NCBI GenBank assembly: GCA_947589575.1 | Contig: CANQBM010000006.1 | Location: 1-64,000, forward strand | Length of the DNA: 64,000 nt | Source of the DNA: an uncultured Clostridia bacterium | Lineage (GTDB): Bacteria > Bacillota > Clostridia > Oscillospirales > Acutalibacteraceae | Reading direction: 5' to 3' | In this document: piece by piece, positions 1-13,279 of the stretch | How the letters are laid out: every line of letters starts with the position of its first letter | Position numbering within the stretch: the stretch's first letter is position 1 | Program-made: the position numbers and the translations under genes | The notes under the pieces: generated by a model | Seen by the model: the letters and a program-made list of their open reading frames with translations, nothing else | Database searches by the model: none | Told to the model about the DNA's origin: nothing

Positions 1-38
1 TATAACATATTATAACAAAGCGTTTAAGGTGCTTAAAA

Positions 39-1388
39 ATGGATAAAACATTATCAAAAATTAATCAGATGGAAACATACAGCATTCCTAAGCTGATAGC
101 AAAATATTCGGTTACTACCTTCTGCGCATTATTTTTTAATGAGCTTTATAACATTGTTGATACTCTTTTTGTAAGCAGAGGAGTAGGCGATAACGCAATG
201 GGCGGAGTGTCAATAATATTTCCTTTTGTGATGATACAGGGGGCAGTTTCTCAGACAATAGGCGCAGGCTCAGCATCTATAATATCAAGACTTCTCGGCA
301 AAAAGGATTACGAACAGGCTGGCTGTGTAACGGCAAACGCTATGTGCGCTTTTTATATTACCGCCGCGGCAATAACAGTTATCGGGATGACATTTATAAA
401 TCCTCTTTTAAACCTCTTTGGCGCAACTGATGATATAATGCCGTACGCAAAGGAGTATTTTACAATTATGCTTCTTGGAAACGTATTTTCAACAGGCTTT
501 TCATCAATAATCAGAGCAGAGGGGAAAATGGTTTATTCCCTTTTGATATGGCTTATACCGACAGCAATTAATGTTTTGCTTGACGCGGTATTCATATACG
601 GACTTCATATGGGTGTTAAGGGCGCCGCGCTTGCAACGGTAATAAGCTATTTCTCAAGCTTTGTTATGAGCATAATATTTTTTACAAAACTCTCTGTACA
701 GCGCTTTAATCATATTAAATTAAAATTAAAAACGGTTACGGAAATAATTACCTTAGGCGTGCCGATGCTTATTCAAATGGGAAGTATGTCAATACTGTTT
801 GCCGTTGTAAACAAAATGCTCAGTGAGTCGGGAGGGACACTTGTAATTAATACATTTGCATATTTAAGTAGGATAATTACCTTTTCTATCGTTCCGTTTA
901 CCTCGATGGCAATGGCAGCGTCTCCGATAATCAGCTATAATTTCGGCGCCGAAAAAAATAACAGGGTGAATAAAACCTTAAAATACTGTGTTATTTTTAC
1001 CGAATCATACGCCGTTTTTGCTATGATTGCGGCTTTTCTTTTTCCTCAGATATTTATAAAAATATTCACGTCCGATACGGGAATTATTTCATCAGGGGTA
1101 AACGCATTGCACATTATTTCTCCCTCATTGCTGTTTGTACCTGTTACAATAATAACAGGCTCATATTTTCAGGCAATAGGAAAAAAAGCATCATCTGCTT
1201 TGGCAAACAGTCTGATACTTATTTTTCTCTCGGCAAATATATTTATTTTATCAAAAATAATGGGTATAAACGGAATCTGGCTGTCAATTCCGGTTTCATG
1301 TCTGCTCGCTTGCATTATCTCAATAGTATTAATTAAAGCTCGGGGGATTAACATCATTGCCGGCAAAGGCATTGGGACCGGGGTTTGA
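39..1388 (+). CDS. MATE family efflux transporter
   Basis: 449-aa polytopic ORF; N-terminal MATE pattern (KLIAKYSVTTFCALFFNELYNIVDTLFVSRGVG, GAGSASIISRLLGKKDYEQA); AAGGTG-like RBS before the ATG. Confidence 0.93.
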   Translation: MDKTLSKINQMETYSIPKLIAKYSVTTFCALFFNELYNIVDTLFVSRGVGDNAMGGVSIIFPFVMIQGAVSQTIGAGSASIISRLLGKKDYEQAGCVTANAMCAFYITAAAITVIGMTFINPLLNLFGATDDIMPYAKEYFTIMLLGNVFSTGFSSIIRAEGKMVYSLLIWLIPTAINVLLDAVFIYGLHMGVKGAALATVISYFSSFVMSIIFFTKLSVQRFNHIKLKLKTVTEIITLGVPMLIQMGSMSILFAVVNKMLSESGGTLVINTFAYLSRIITFSIVPFTSMAMAASPIISYNFGAEKNNRVNKTLKYCVIFTESYAVFAMIAAFLFPQIFIKIFTSDTGIISSGVNALHIISPSLLFVPVTIITGSYFQAIGKKASSALANSLILIFLSANIFILSKIMGINGIWLSIPVSCLLACIISIVLIKARGINIIAGKGIGTGV

Positions 1389-2000
1389 CATTGAAAAATA
1401 CATTCGCGCGGCTTTGGTTGTGCCAAAGTCCTTATTTGAACCGCTGTCCTGCACCTCATTAAAGGCGTCCCTGAACATCTGATTGTGAGCTTCCTCACGG
1501 TTAAGAAGAAAATCAATCGTTTCTCTGACTTTTTTATCCTTAATCTGCCTGTACAGATATTCATAAACCACCTTTGCCCTCTGTTCGGAGGCAATATTGC
1601 TGAGCAAATCTGCGCATAAATCACCTGTGACCGTAACGTAATCTCCCGTCCAGGAATAACCGGACGCATTGATTAAACCGGGATTAAGCCCTGTCAGTAC
1701 ATGAGTTTCAATTTCTCCGACAGAAACATTATTATAATCAACATCATGACCGTTGAGCAGATTTATTGTCTGTGCCACCATTTCCATATGACCGAGCTCT
1801 TCCGCCGCAATATCTAAAAATAAATCCTTAATTTTTTGATCCTTTATTCTGAAGCTTTGAGACATATATTGCATTGCAGCCTTTAGCTCACCGTTTGCAC
1901 CGCCAAGCTGCTCCTGCAAAAGTGCCGCGTACTGTGGATTAGGTCCCTCCACCTCTACGGGATGAAACAACTGTTTTTCATGCTTAAACATAATAATCAC
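1329..2000 (-). CDS. Manganese catalase family protein (CotJC/YjqC-like)
   Basis: 223 aa; EEQLGG..GELKAAMQYMSQSF, DIAAEELGHMEMVA and SEQRAKVVYEYL carry di-Mn ferritin-like ligands; C-terminus NPPSF typical of the family. Confidence 0.9.
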   Translation of the reverse strand: MIIMFKHEKQLFHPVEVEGPNPQYAALLQEQLGGANGELKAAMQYMSQSFRIKDQKIKDLFLDIAAEELGHMEMVAQTINLLNGHDVDYNNVSVGEIETHVLTGLNPGLINASGYSWTGDYVTVTGDLCADLLSNIASEQRAKVVYEYLYRQIKDKKVRETIDFLLNREEAHNQMFRDAFNEVQDSGSNKDFGTTKAARMYFSMSNPGPNAFAGNDVNPPSFN

Positions 2001-2088
2001 TCCTTATAATTCTTGTATTATTAGCTTTCCAATAATTATCATAAATATTAAATAAGAATATAAAATACGATTGACTGAATAATATAGC

Positions 2089-2127
2089 AAAAAAGGTGCG
2101 TTCGGTATAAACCCGAACGCACCTTTT
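2089..2127 (-). terminator. Rho-independent terminator of the atp operon
   Basis: Inverted repeat ggtgcgttcgg-gtataaac-ccgaacgcacc (2095-2123) followed on the - strand by U6, immediately after the atpC stop. Confidence 0.88.
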
Positions 2128-2128
2128 G

Positions 2129-2542
2129 TCATATATGATGCTTATTTTTAACCTTTAGACGTTCCATAGCGCGCGCAAGGTTAGCTTTTGAATGGTAGTA
2201 TTCAAGCTGAGAATGTTTTTCTCTCAGCTCCTCTTCCGCTCTCTCCTTAGCCTCCTGCGCACGGCGCTCGTCAATTTCATCGGGAAGTTCAGCCGAAATA
2301 CAGACAAGCGTTGCCGTATTATCAAGAAATTCCAGAAAGCCGTTGCCGACAAACGCGTCAATAACCTTTCCATTTGAATCGGTTATTTTCATCTCGCCTG
2401 TTTCAACAGGCATAATACAGTTTTCATGGTTTGCAAGAAAGCCCTCAAATCCCATATCAACGTGGGGGACAATAAGAGACTGTGCCTCGCCGTCAAAAAA
2501 TATCTTATTTGAGGCAATAATTTTCAGTTTAAAGGTATTCAT
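2129..2542 (-). CDS. atpC: F1 ATP synthase epsilon subunit
   Basis: 137 aa; beta-sandwich N-domain and helical C-domain (RAQEAKERAEEELREK...); last gene of the atp operon. Confidence 0.95.
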   Translation of the reverse strand: MNTFKLKIIASNKIFFDGEAQSLIVPHVDMGFEGFLANHENCIMPVETGEMKITDSNGKVIDAFVGNGFLEFLDNTATLVCISAELPDEIDERRAQEAKERAEEELREKHSQLEYYHSKANLARAMERLKVKNKHHI

Positions 2543-2551
2543 AAATCCACC

Positions 2552-4838
<2,287 letters not shown>

Positions 4839-4839
<1 letters not shown>

Positions 4840-6869
4840 TATTTACCTTCTTTATCCGCTTTCGCAGACTTAAATTCATCTGCTGCATTCAAAATCTGTT
4901 CTTTTATATCGTCATCCAGTATCTTATCTCTCTCAATAGCGTTTGCGATTTGAGGATAGTTTGAATCAATATATTCAAGCATATCCGCCTGAAACGACTT
5001 TATTTCATTTACGGGAATATCCAAAAACTTTCTTCCCGTCGCGGCGACAAGAGTAATCACCATCTGAGAAAGCGAAAGGGGATGACCGAGCGGCTGTTTA
5101 AGGAGCTCCATAAGCCCTTTGCCGTAATTAAGCTGAGTTTTCGTCTCTTCGTCAAGATCTGATGAAAACTGAGTAAAGACCTCCATTTCCCTGAACTGCG
5201 CAAGGTCAATACGCAGAGAACCCGCCGCCTTTTTCATTGCCTTAGTCTGCGCAGCGCCGCCTACACGCGATACTGATAAACCGACATTTACGGCAGGACG
5301 CATACCGCTGAAAAACAAATCGCTTTCAAGGAAAATCTGACCGTCTGTTATTGAAATAACATTTGTCGGAATATACGCGGAAACGTCTCCCGCCTGTGTT
5401 TCAATAATAGGAAGGGCTGTTATTGAGCCTCCGCCAAGTTCATCGCTGAGCTTGCTTGAACGCTCAAGCAAACGTGAATGAAGATAGAATACGTCACCGG
5501 GATATGCCTCACGTCCCGGGCTTCTTTCAAGAAGAAGCGAGAGCGCACGGTATGCCACGGCGTGCTTGCTTAAATCATCATATACAATAAGGCAGTCCCT
5601 GCCCTGATACATAAAATGCTCGGCAAGCGCAGTTGCAGAATAAGGTGAAATATACTGTAGTGACGCGGGGTCGGAGGCAGTTGCGCAAACAACAATCGTA
5701 TATTCCATTGCTCCCGACCTTTCAAGCGTGTTCACCAGATTAGCAACGCTTGACGCCTTCTGTCCGATTGCGTTATAAATGCAGATAACGTCCTTGCCCT
5801 TTTGATTTAGAATTGTATCAAGAGCTATTGATGTTTTACCTGTCTGTCTGTCGCCTATAATAAGCTCTCTCTGTCCCCGTCCTATAGGAAACATTGAGTC
5901 TATTGAAAGGATACCTGTAGCCATCGGAGTATCGACGCTCTTACGGTGAACAATAGACGGAGCGTTCTGCTCAACCGAGCGGTAATCTTCCTCCTTAATA
6001 TCCCCTTTGCCGTCAATAGGTTCACCGAGAGCATTTACAATTCTGCCGATAAATCCGCTGCCGACAGGAATACCTGCCTTTCTGTGAGTGCGCTTTACTC
6101 TTGTGCCCTGATGAACACCAACGTCACTGCCGAATAAAATAACGCCGATCTGATGCTTTTTAATATCCTGCACCATACCCTTGACGCCGTTTTCAAAAAC
6201 GACAATTTCGCCGTACATTGCGTGTTCTAAGCCGTGAATGGTCGCTATACTGTCTCCGACCCTTACAACCGTACCGATTTCCTCGCTGTCGGACCTGATT
6301 TCAAAATCTTTTATATCCTGCCTGAGAACAGCTATTACCGATTCGTTATCAACGGCGCTTTCACGCGCGGTTTTCATTACCTGATTTTTTATTGTTTCAA
6401 GCTTATTTTTTATACTGAAATCAAATTCCTTATCACCAAAACGAATAATAAATCCGCCGATAAGTCTTTCATCCCTGACAATATCAATCTTTGCGTTTCC
6501 TGCGCCCGTCTTTTTGCACACAAAATCCCTAATACCCTCAAGCTGTTTTTCATCAGGGGGATTAACACAGTAAACGGTTGCTCCCGCAACATTATTTCTT
6601 TTATCTGTCTCGCTGATAAAAGCCTGTATAATCTCCTTTAAATCGGAAACTTTACATTCATCGGCTAAATTACCGATAAAATGCTTGACAGACGGCGCAA
6701 AAAGCTCGTCAATCACAGTCCGCTTTTCATCGGAAGAAACATTCGGATTATCTAATATATCAGCAAGTTCATTAGAGGAGTTTATAAGTTTTAACGCCTC
6801 TTCAAGACTTGATACACTGACCTGTGAACTTAGCAGTGAATCAAGATAATTATCAATATTTTGAATCAT
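4839..6869 (-). CDS. Fused F1 ATP synthase delta + alpha subunit (AtpH-AtpA)
   Basis: Single uninterrupted 676-aa ORF. Residues ~1-165 match a delta/OSCP subunit (IDELF.....HFIGNLADECKVSDLKEI..., RLIGGFIIRFGDKEFDFSIKNKLETIK). Residues ~175-676 are a full alpha subunit (EEIGTVVRVGDSIATIHGLE, GDRQTGKTSIALDTILNQ, LSVSRVGGAAQTKAMKKAAG). Confidence 0.97.
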
Positions 6870-7351
6870 TATTCATCACTGCCTTCGCTTAAAAATTCGT
6901 CATACAAATCGCTGTCAGTCTGAGCGTTTACATTTCTGCCGACAACCTTTTCAGCCGTCTCCATAGCAAGAGCCGCAATCTCTTCCTTAACGGCTCGTCT
7001 TGCCTTTTCCGTCTCAAAGTCTGCCGCTTTTTTAGCATCTGCTTTAATTTTATCCGCATCATTCTGAGCACGGTCAATGATTTTATTATATTCAGCCTTT
7101 GCGCTGTTTCTGGCGTCAACAATGATTTTCTTTTTCTCATCCTCGACGCTCTCAAGCTCCTGCTCATACTGAGCCTTCATTTCATCAGCCTGTTTCTGCA
7201 CCTCATCGGCGTCACTGAACTGCTTGTCAATCAGTTCCTTTCTCTTATCAAGTGTTTTTTTAATCGGCTTGAAAAGAAACGCTCTCATAAGAACATAAAA
7301 AATAATTAAATTAATAACCGTCCATAAAATATTCCAGTCAAACTTTAACAT
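6869..7351 (-). CDS. atpF: Fo ATP synthase b subunit
   Basis: 160 aa; N-terminal TM helix plus long charged coiled coil; between atpE and the atpH-A fusion. Confidence 0.95.
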   Translation of the reverse strand: MLKFDWNILWTVINLIIFYVLMRAFLFKPIKKTLDKRKELIDKQFSDADEVQKQADEMKAQYEQELESVEDEKKKIIVDARNSAKAEYNKIIDRAQNDADKIKADAKKAADFETEKARRAVKEEIAALAMETAEKVVGRNVNAQTDSDLYDEFLSEGSDE

Positions 7352-7395
7352 TAAGCTCTGCTTCCTTTCGTTAAAGAATTTAGTCTTTTCTGCTT

Positions 7396-7641
<246 letters not shown>

Positions 7642-7669
7642 TTAAAAAATTAAATAAATTGTATATTTA

Positions 7670-8479
7670 TCAAGCAGCTTCTGTAAGCTCTTCCGCTTTA
7701 TTTTTACTGTGTTTATACATTTTCTTTCGTCGTCTGCGCTTCTTTTCGGCAGGCTCTTCCTCCTCAACTGCCTCCTGTAAATAAAGAGCAGTTAAAAACA
7801 CAAAAATATATGCCTGCAAAAGTCCGTCAAACAAATCAAAATACAAGCTGAATACTACCGGAATGACTACCGGTATCGGGAGAACTGCCTTTATTAACTC
7901 CATAATGGTAAACGCCGCGATTACGTTACCGAAAAGACGCATACAAAGCGAAAGCGGTTTTGTAAATACCTCAAGAATATTTATAGGTGTTATAAGCGCA
8001 ACCGGCTTTGTAAATGCTTTAAGTCTGCCCAAAACGCCCTTATCCTTAAAGGCGCAGTATTCAATCAGAACTATGCTTGTTATTGCCATAGCGGCGGTAA
8101 CCTGCATACTTTTAGTCGGGGGCTTAAAACCGAAAATGACTATAAGGTTTGACGCGCCTATAAAAAGCGCCATACTCATAAGCCAAGGTATAAATTTCTC
8201 AACCTTTTCCCCCATTAGTCCTTTAAAAAAAGCTTCACTTTTTTCATACAGCATTTCAAGTATCTGCTGCCGTTTTGAAATTTCTCCCGTGACCTTGAGG
8301 TTTCTGGTAAGAAATACAGCAAGTATTGTAAATACCGCTATAATTATCCACGAAACGACAGTTGTCTCGTCAAAACCTATTTTGACTCCGCCGATATTAA
8401 AACTGAACACCTCTTTAATCTCGAGCTGTTCAGTCAGCTCTTTCTGTAAATCAAGCTTCATCATCACAGGACCAAGCAT
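7670..8479 (-). CDS. atpB: Fo ATP synthase a subunit
   Basis: Start placed at the internal ATG (8479) preceded by GGGAGGTG rather than the ORF start at 8539; PLSLCMRLFGNVIAAFTIMELI carries the essential Arg; polybasic/acidic C-tail. Confidence 0.93.
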   Translation of the reverse strand: MLGPVMMKLDLQKELTEQLEIKEVFSFNIGGVKIGFDETTVVSWIIIAVFTILAVFLTRNLKVTGEISKRQQILEMLYEKSEAFFKGLMGEKVEKFIPWLMSMALFIGASNLIVIFGFKPPTKSMQVTAAMAITSIVLIEYCAFKDKGVLGRLKAFTKPVALITPINILEVFTKPLSLCMRLFGNVIAAFTIMELIKAVLPIPVVIPVVFSLYFDLFDGLLQAYIFVFLTALYLQEAVEEEEPAEKKRRRRKKMYKHSKNKAEELTEAA

Positions 8480-8603
8480 TATATTCACCTCCCGCAAATA
8501 CTTGTGCAATATTATACACCAAAAGATTCCAAATTTCAAATAATTTCATAAAATAAATAAACCCAAAATGTGAACATATTTTATAATATAAGTAAATTTT
8601 TTG

Positions 8604-8632
8604 TTTACATACGTGGTAAATTCGTATATAAT
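8604..8632 (+). promoter_or_regulatory. Sigma-A-type promoter for proS
   Basis: TTTACA (8604-8609), 17-nt spacer, TATAAT (8627-8632). Confidence 0.75.
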
Positions 8633-8687
8633 AGCTTTTGAAATAATTTATCTATTATTACATTTATGAAAAACTAAGGAGTTTGAT

Positions 8688-10130
8688 ATGGCAAAGGACC
8701 AAAAAAAGATGGTTGACTCTATAACCTCCATGGACGAGGATTTTGCAAAATGGTACACCGATGTGTGCAAAAAAGCGGAACTCGTATCATACACAAGCGT
8801 AAAGGGCTGTATGGTTATAAGACCATACGGATATGCTATATGGGAGAATATTCAGAGAATTCTTGACGGTATGTTCAAGGAAACGGGACACGAAAATGTT
8901 AATATGCCAATGTTCATCCCCGAAAGCCTGTTAAAAAAAGAGGCGGACCACGTTGAGGGCTTTGCACCCGAATGCGCGTGGGTAACCTACGGCGGTAGCG
9001 AAAAGCTTGAGGAAAGGCTCTGCGTACGCCCCACCTCCGAAACGCTTTTTTGCGAGCATTTCAAGGACATTGTCCACTCACACAGGGATTTACCCAAACT
9101 CTATAATCAGTGGGTTTCAGTCGTAAGGTGGGAAAAAACGACAAGACCGTTTTTGCGCTCGCGCGAATTTTTATGGCAGGAGGGACACACTCTCCACGCA
9201 ACCGCACAAGAGGCGATTGAAGAAACCGAAAAAATGCTTAACGTATACACAAAATTCTGTCAGGAATACCTTGCAATGCCTGTCGTTCAGGGTATGAAAA
9301 CAGAAAGTGATAAATTTGCGGGCGCTGAACGTACATATTGTATAGAAGCGCTTATGCACGACGGAAAAGCCTTGCAGGCAGGCACGAGCCACTATTTCGG
9401 CGACGGATTTGCAAAGGCGTTTGACATTCAGTATTCAAACAAAGAAAACCGTCTCACATATCCTCATCAAACCTCTTGGGGTATGACGACAAGGCTCATC
9501 GGTGCAATTATTATGACACACGGCGACGACAACGGACTTGTTCTTCCGCCGGCAGTCGCTCCTGTTCAGGTTATTGTTGTTCCGATTGCCCAGCACAAAG
9601 ATGGTGTGCTTGACAAAGCGTATGCGCTCACAGACGAGCTTAAAAAAATATGCAGAACAAAAATTGACGATTCCGACAATTCACCCGGATGGAAATTTGC
9701 CGAGCATGAAATGAAAGGCGTTCCCGTAAGAGTTGAACTCGGTCCGAAAGATATTGAAAATAACCAGTGCGTTATTGTAACGCGCCACAACAGAGAAAAA
9801 ACCATTGTTCCGCTTGACAAACTCTGCGAGGTTATTCCTCAAAAGCTCAGGGAGGTTCGCGACGGACTGTATGAAAAAGCTCTTAAAAACAGGGAAAACA
9901 GAACCTACAAGTGCAAAACTTTAGACGAAATTACAAAGGCTCTTGATGAAAACGGCGATGGTTTCGTCAAGGCAATGTGGTGCGGAAATGAGGAGTGCGA
10001 GGATAAGGTTAAGGAAATTACGGGTGTAGGCTCACGCTGTATACCCATTGAGCAGGAGAAGATTTCCGATGTGTGCGTATGCTGCGGAAAACCTGCAAAA
10101 ACAATGCTCTACTGGGGCAAAGCATATTAA
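8688..10130 (+). CDS. proS: Prolyl-tRNA synthetase, archaeal/eukaryote-like (ProS type 3)
   Basis: 480 aa; [20 protein letters not shown]; no ProX editing insertion; C-terminal Cys-rich Zn domain ([10 protein letters not shown]...[10 protein letters not shown]). Confidence 0.97.
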   Translation: MAKDQKKMVDSITSMDEDFAKWYTDVCKKAELVSYTSVKGCMVIRPYGYAIWENIQRILDGMFKETGHENVNMPMFIPESLLKKEADHVEGFAPECAWVTYGGSEKLEERLCVRPTSETLFCEHFKDIVHSHRDLPKLYNQWVSVVRWEKTTRPFLRSREFLWQEGHTLHATAQEAIEETEKMLNVYTKFCQEYLAMPVVQGMKTESDKFAGAERTYCIEALMHDGKALQAGTSHYFGDGFAKAFDIQYSNKENRLTYPHQTSWGMTTRLIGAIIMTHGDDNGLVLPPAVAPVQVIVVPIAQHKDGVLDKAYALTDELKKICRTKIDDSDNSPGWKFAEHEMKGVPVRVELGPKDIENNQCVIVTRHNREKTIVPLDKLCEVIPQKLREVRDGLYEKALKNRENRTYKCKTLDEITKALDENGDGFVKAMWCGNEECEDKVKEITGVGSRCIPIEQEKISDVCVCCGKPAKTMLYWGKAY

Positions 10131-10159
10131 TACATAAATAGAATTTTGGAGGAACTTTT

Positions 10160-11176
10160 ATGTCAGTATTAGTAACGGGCGGTTTAGGATATATCGGCTC
10201 TCATACATGTGTTGAGCTTATCAATTCAGGTGCGGATGTTGTTGTGGTCGACAATCTTTACAACTGCAAAAAAAGCTCATATGACAGAATAAAAGCTTTA
10301 GTCGGCAGGGATTTTAAGTTTTATGAGTGCGACATACGCGACAAAGAAGGAATGAGCAAAATTTTCGACATTGAAAATATTGACTCGGTTATCCATTTTG
10401 CAGGGCTCAAGGCTGTAGGAGAAAGCGTACAGAAGCCTCTTGAATATTTTGATAACAATGTAAACGGAACCTTGGTTCTGCTTGACGTTATGAGAAAGCA
10501 TAACTGTAAAAAGATTGTTTTCTCCTCATCAGCAACTGTTTACGGAATGAATAATGTATCGCCTCTTACTGAAGATATGGAGGTTGGAGGTGTAACTAAT
10601 CCATACGGCAGAACAAAATATATGATTGAATGTATACTCAAGGATTTATACGTATCTGATAACAGCTGGTCAATCTGCCTGCTTAGATACTTTAATCCGA
10701 TAGGCTCTCATAAAAGCGGCACAATGGGCGAAGACCCAAACGGTATTCCAAACAATCTTATGCCGTATATAACACAGGTTGCTATCGGGAAAAGAGAATA
10801 TCTCAACGTTTGGGGCGATGACTATGACACACCCGACGGTACCGGTGTAAGAGATTATATCCACGTTGTCGACCTTGCGCTCGGTCATCTAAAGGCTGTT
10901 GAAAAGGTTGAAAGCGCAAACGGCTTGTTTATCTACAATCTCGGCACAGGCACAGGCTACTCTGTTCTCGATGTTGTCAAAGCGTTTGAAAAAGCGTCGG
11001 GAGTGAAAATCCCGTATAAAATCGGCCCGCGCCGCGCAGGTGATATTGCCACCTGTTATTCAGATCCGGAAAAAGCATTGCGTGAGCTTGGCTGGAAGGC
11101 TGAAAGAGGTATTGAGGAAATGTGCGAGGACTCGTGGAGATGGCAGAGTCAAAATCCAAACGGTTATCCGGATTAA
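10160..11176 (+). CDS. galE: UDP-glucose 4-epimerase
   Basis: 338 aa; GGLGYIGSH Rossmann motif, YGRTKYMIE (YxxxK), SDPEKALRELGW. Confidence 0.97.
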   Translation: MSVLVTGGLGYIGSHTCVELINSGADVVVVDNLYNCKKSSYDRIKALVGRDFKFYECDIRDKEGMSKIFDIENIDSVIHFAGLKAVGESVQKPLEYFDNNVNGTLVLLDVMRKHNCKKIVFSSSATVYGMNNVSPLTEDMEVGGVTNPYGRTKYMIECILKDLYVSDNSWSICLLRYFNPIGSHKSGTMGEDPNGIPNNLMPYITQVAIGKREYLNVWGDDYDTPDGTGVRDYIHVVDLALGHLKAVEKVESANGLFIYNLGTGTGYSVLDVVKAFEKASGVKIPYKIGPRRAGDIATCYSDPEKALRELGWKAERGIEEMCEDSWRWQSQNPNGYPD

Positions 11177-11198
11177 AAATATATATTCAGTAACAAAA

Positions 11199-11219
11199 GA
11201 GACGGCTTATAACCGTCTC
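11199..11219. terminator. Hairpin between convergent galE and the DUF4173 gene
   Basis: gagacgg-cttataa-ccgtctc inverted repeat; short T/A-rich flanks on both strands. Confidence 0.6.
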
Positions 11220-11261
11220 CTTTCAATTTATACGTATTTACACATTAATATAGAAATAAAC

Positions 11262-13058
11262 TTACGCCGACTCATCGGATTCGTCGTAGCCGTCATATAT
11301 ATTATATCTGTGTAAAAATACATAGTCGTCCTTTTTTTCATCATAAGCGTACTCGGTGCAGTAATCGCCGCTGTAGGACTCATAAATATCCCTTTCCTCG
11401 TCATAATAAAAGTCGCCATTATCAAAATTATACTGATTAGCTATCTTTTCTCTGCCGTCATCGGAAAGGTTATTATAATAGTCTGCAAGCGCCTTTTCTC
11501 CCCTGACCTTTGAAAAATTATATGAACGAAAATCGTTATTATTTTTATAGGTTATTTTATCAGTTTTATTTTCCGCGTCAAATATTCCTCTATAATTTTT
11601 ATTTAAATTTTTACCGATTATTATACGCGCTTGCCTTGCTACTTTATGGTTGCTGCTTTCGGCGAGCTCGGGCATATAGACTAAAGACGATTCGGAAAGG
11701 CTGTTGATATATTCAACATCAATACTGTCTATTTTTACGTTATTATACGCGTCAATGTTGTACCTTGCAATTCTGCCGTCAATATCGGAAAAGGAAAGAG
11801 CAATAAACATTGCGCTGCAAATAACAATAATCGGCTGCATATAGCTTACCTTCGGCAAAAAGATGTGGATTATATAGAAAATTATAATAACAAAAATCAT
11901 CACCATAAACACCGACACAAGCAGCCTGTTTTTTGAAAGACCGAATATCTCAATGTTTAGTTTCATTTTCGCCATCGCGGTTACGAGAATCAAAACAGTA
12001 AAAAGTAAAATAAAAGTTGAAACCGCTTTAACGGCAACAGGTATTTTCCCCTTTACTCTTTTTGTCAGAATATTCGCAAGAGCAATTATAACCATATTTA
12101 TAACACAGATTGCAAACATTTCAAAAAAACCGCGCCTTGCATACACGCTCGCGCTGTAGCTGTATCCTTTGGGCAGAATACCTGAAAAAGCGCTGAAAAA
12201 ATACGCAAGCTGGGATAAAAGATATATAACGTATGTTACGCTAATAACAGATAAAAATGAAATTGTTACAGGCGGTTGTATAACACCTTTGCTTTTTGAT
12301 TTTTCATTTTTCTTTTTATTCTTACTGCATTTCTTTGACACCGCATACAGTATAATAAGCGGTGTTACTATCAGCGCTAAAATCGCCTCAAGTAAATATT
12401 TGCCGATATTTTTCAAAACGATTTTGACCAGGTTTTCAAATGCGGCGTCACTTCCGGCAAGCAGGGGAATAATTACAATTAATACAGGGAGCGAAAGTGC
12501 TATACCTATAATCACATTCTTACTCAATTTATTTTTTGACATTACTTTTGTGTAAGCTCCCGCAATATCCGCGCCGTTTGAAAAAGGTGAAACGAATGTT
12601 TGCTTAAGCACTTCGCCGAGCATTCTGAAACTTCCCTGATTATTCACTATAGAGCCGCTTATTGAGCAAACGTAAATTCCGAAAAGCGAACAGACTAAAA
12701 ACAGCATTATTGTATTAACAAGAAAATCATTATAAATTGAAAATGTGACCGCCCCCGCAAGCGACATTGCGCCGCATATATAAGAAAAGGCGGAAACTTT
12801 GGTATTTACATCAAAAAGATAAACGGTAATTACGCTGAATAAAACAAAAAACGTAATTGTAAAGCCCAGATTAAAACCATGAAAAAATACGAAATCAACA
12901 ATTAAAAAACTGACCGCAAAGAAAATTAACGCAAAAATCAAATCCCTTTTTGAGAGCTTTATTTCAGGCTTTTTTCTCTGATAAACTATGTTATACGGCT
13001 GATAATAGAGCTGATTTTGACGAACATTATTTTGTTGTAAATTATTATCCTGTTGCAT
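11262..13058 (-). CDS. DUF4153/DUF4173-type multi-TM membrane protein
   Basis: 598 aa; many TM helices, then a soluble tail with YNVKIDSIDVEYINSLSESSLVYMPELAES. Confidence 0.75.
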   Translation of the reverse strand: MQQDNNLQQNNVRQNQLYYQPYNIVYQRKKPEIKLSKRDLIFALIFFAVSFLIVDFVFFHGFNLGFTITFFVLFSVITVYLFDVNTKVSAFSYICGAMSLAGAVTFSIYNDFLVNTIMLFLVCSLFGIYVCSISGSIVNNQGSFRMLGEVLKQTFVSPFSNGADIAGAYTKVMSKNKLSKNVIIGIALSLPVLIVIIPLLAGSDAAFENLVKIVLKNIGKYLLEAILALIVTPLIILYAVSKKCSKNKKKNEKSKSKGVIQPPVTISFLSVISVTYVIYLLSQLAYFFSAFSGILPKGYSYSASVYARRGFFEMFAICVINMVIIALANILTKRVKGKIPVAVKAVSTFILLFTVLILVTAMAKMKLNIEIFGLSKNRLLVSVFMVMIFVIIIFYIIHIFLPKVSYMQPIIVICSAMFIALSFSDIDGRIARYNIDAYNNVKIDSIDVEYINSLSESSLVYMPELAESSNHKVARQARIIIGKNLNKNYRGIFDAENKTDKITYKNNNDFRSYNFSKVRGEKALADYYNNLSDDGREKIANQYNFDNGDFYYDEERDIYESYSGDYCTEYAYDEKKDDYVFLHRYNIYDGYDESDESA

Positions 13059-13060
13059 AA

Positions 13061-13270
13061 TTAATCCTCCTTAACAAACTCCAGAATGTCACCGGGCTGA
13101 CAGTCGAGAACATTGCAAATCGCTTCAAGAGTGGAAAAGCGGATTGCCTTTGCCTTGCCCGTTTTAAGTATTGATAAATTAGCGGGCGTAATTCCTATTT
13201 TTGACGCAAGCTCATTAGAGGACATTTTTCTCTTTGCAAGCATAACATCAAGATTTACTATAATCTTCAT
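13061..13270 (-). CDS. Small Cro/CI-type HTH regulator (YozG-like)
   Basis: 69 aa; MLAKRKMSSNELASKIGITPANLSILKTGKAKAIRFSTLEAICNVLDCQPGDILEF. Confidence 0.93.
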   Translation of the reverse strand: MKIIVNLDVMLAKRKMSSNELASKIGITPANLSILKTGKAKAIRFSTLEAICNVLDCQPGDILEFVKED

Positions 13271-13279
13271 ACCGCCCTC

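Noticed and set aside
1169-1669. 166-aa - strand ORF overlapping MATE and Mn-catalase
   Set aside because: Out of frame with the well-supported Mn-catalase on the same strand.
7863-8543. 226-aa + strand ORF antisense to atpB
   Set aside because: Antisense to a clear atpB; no RBS or family resemblance.
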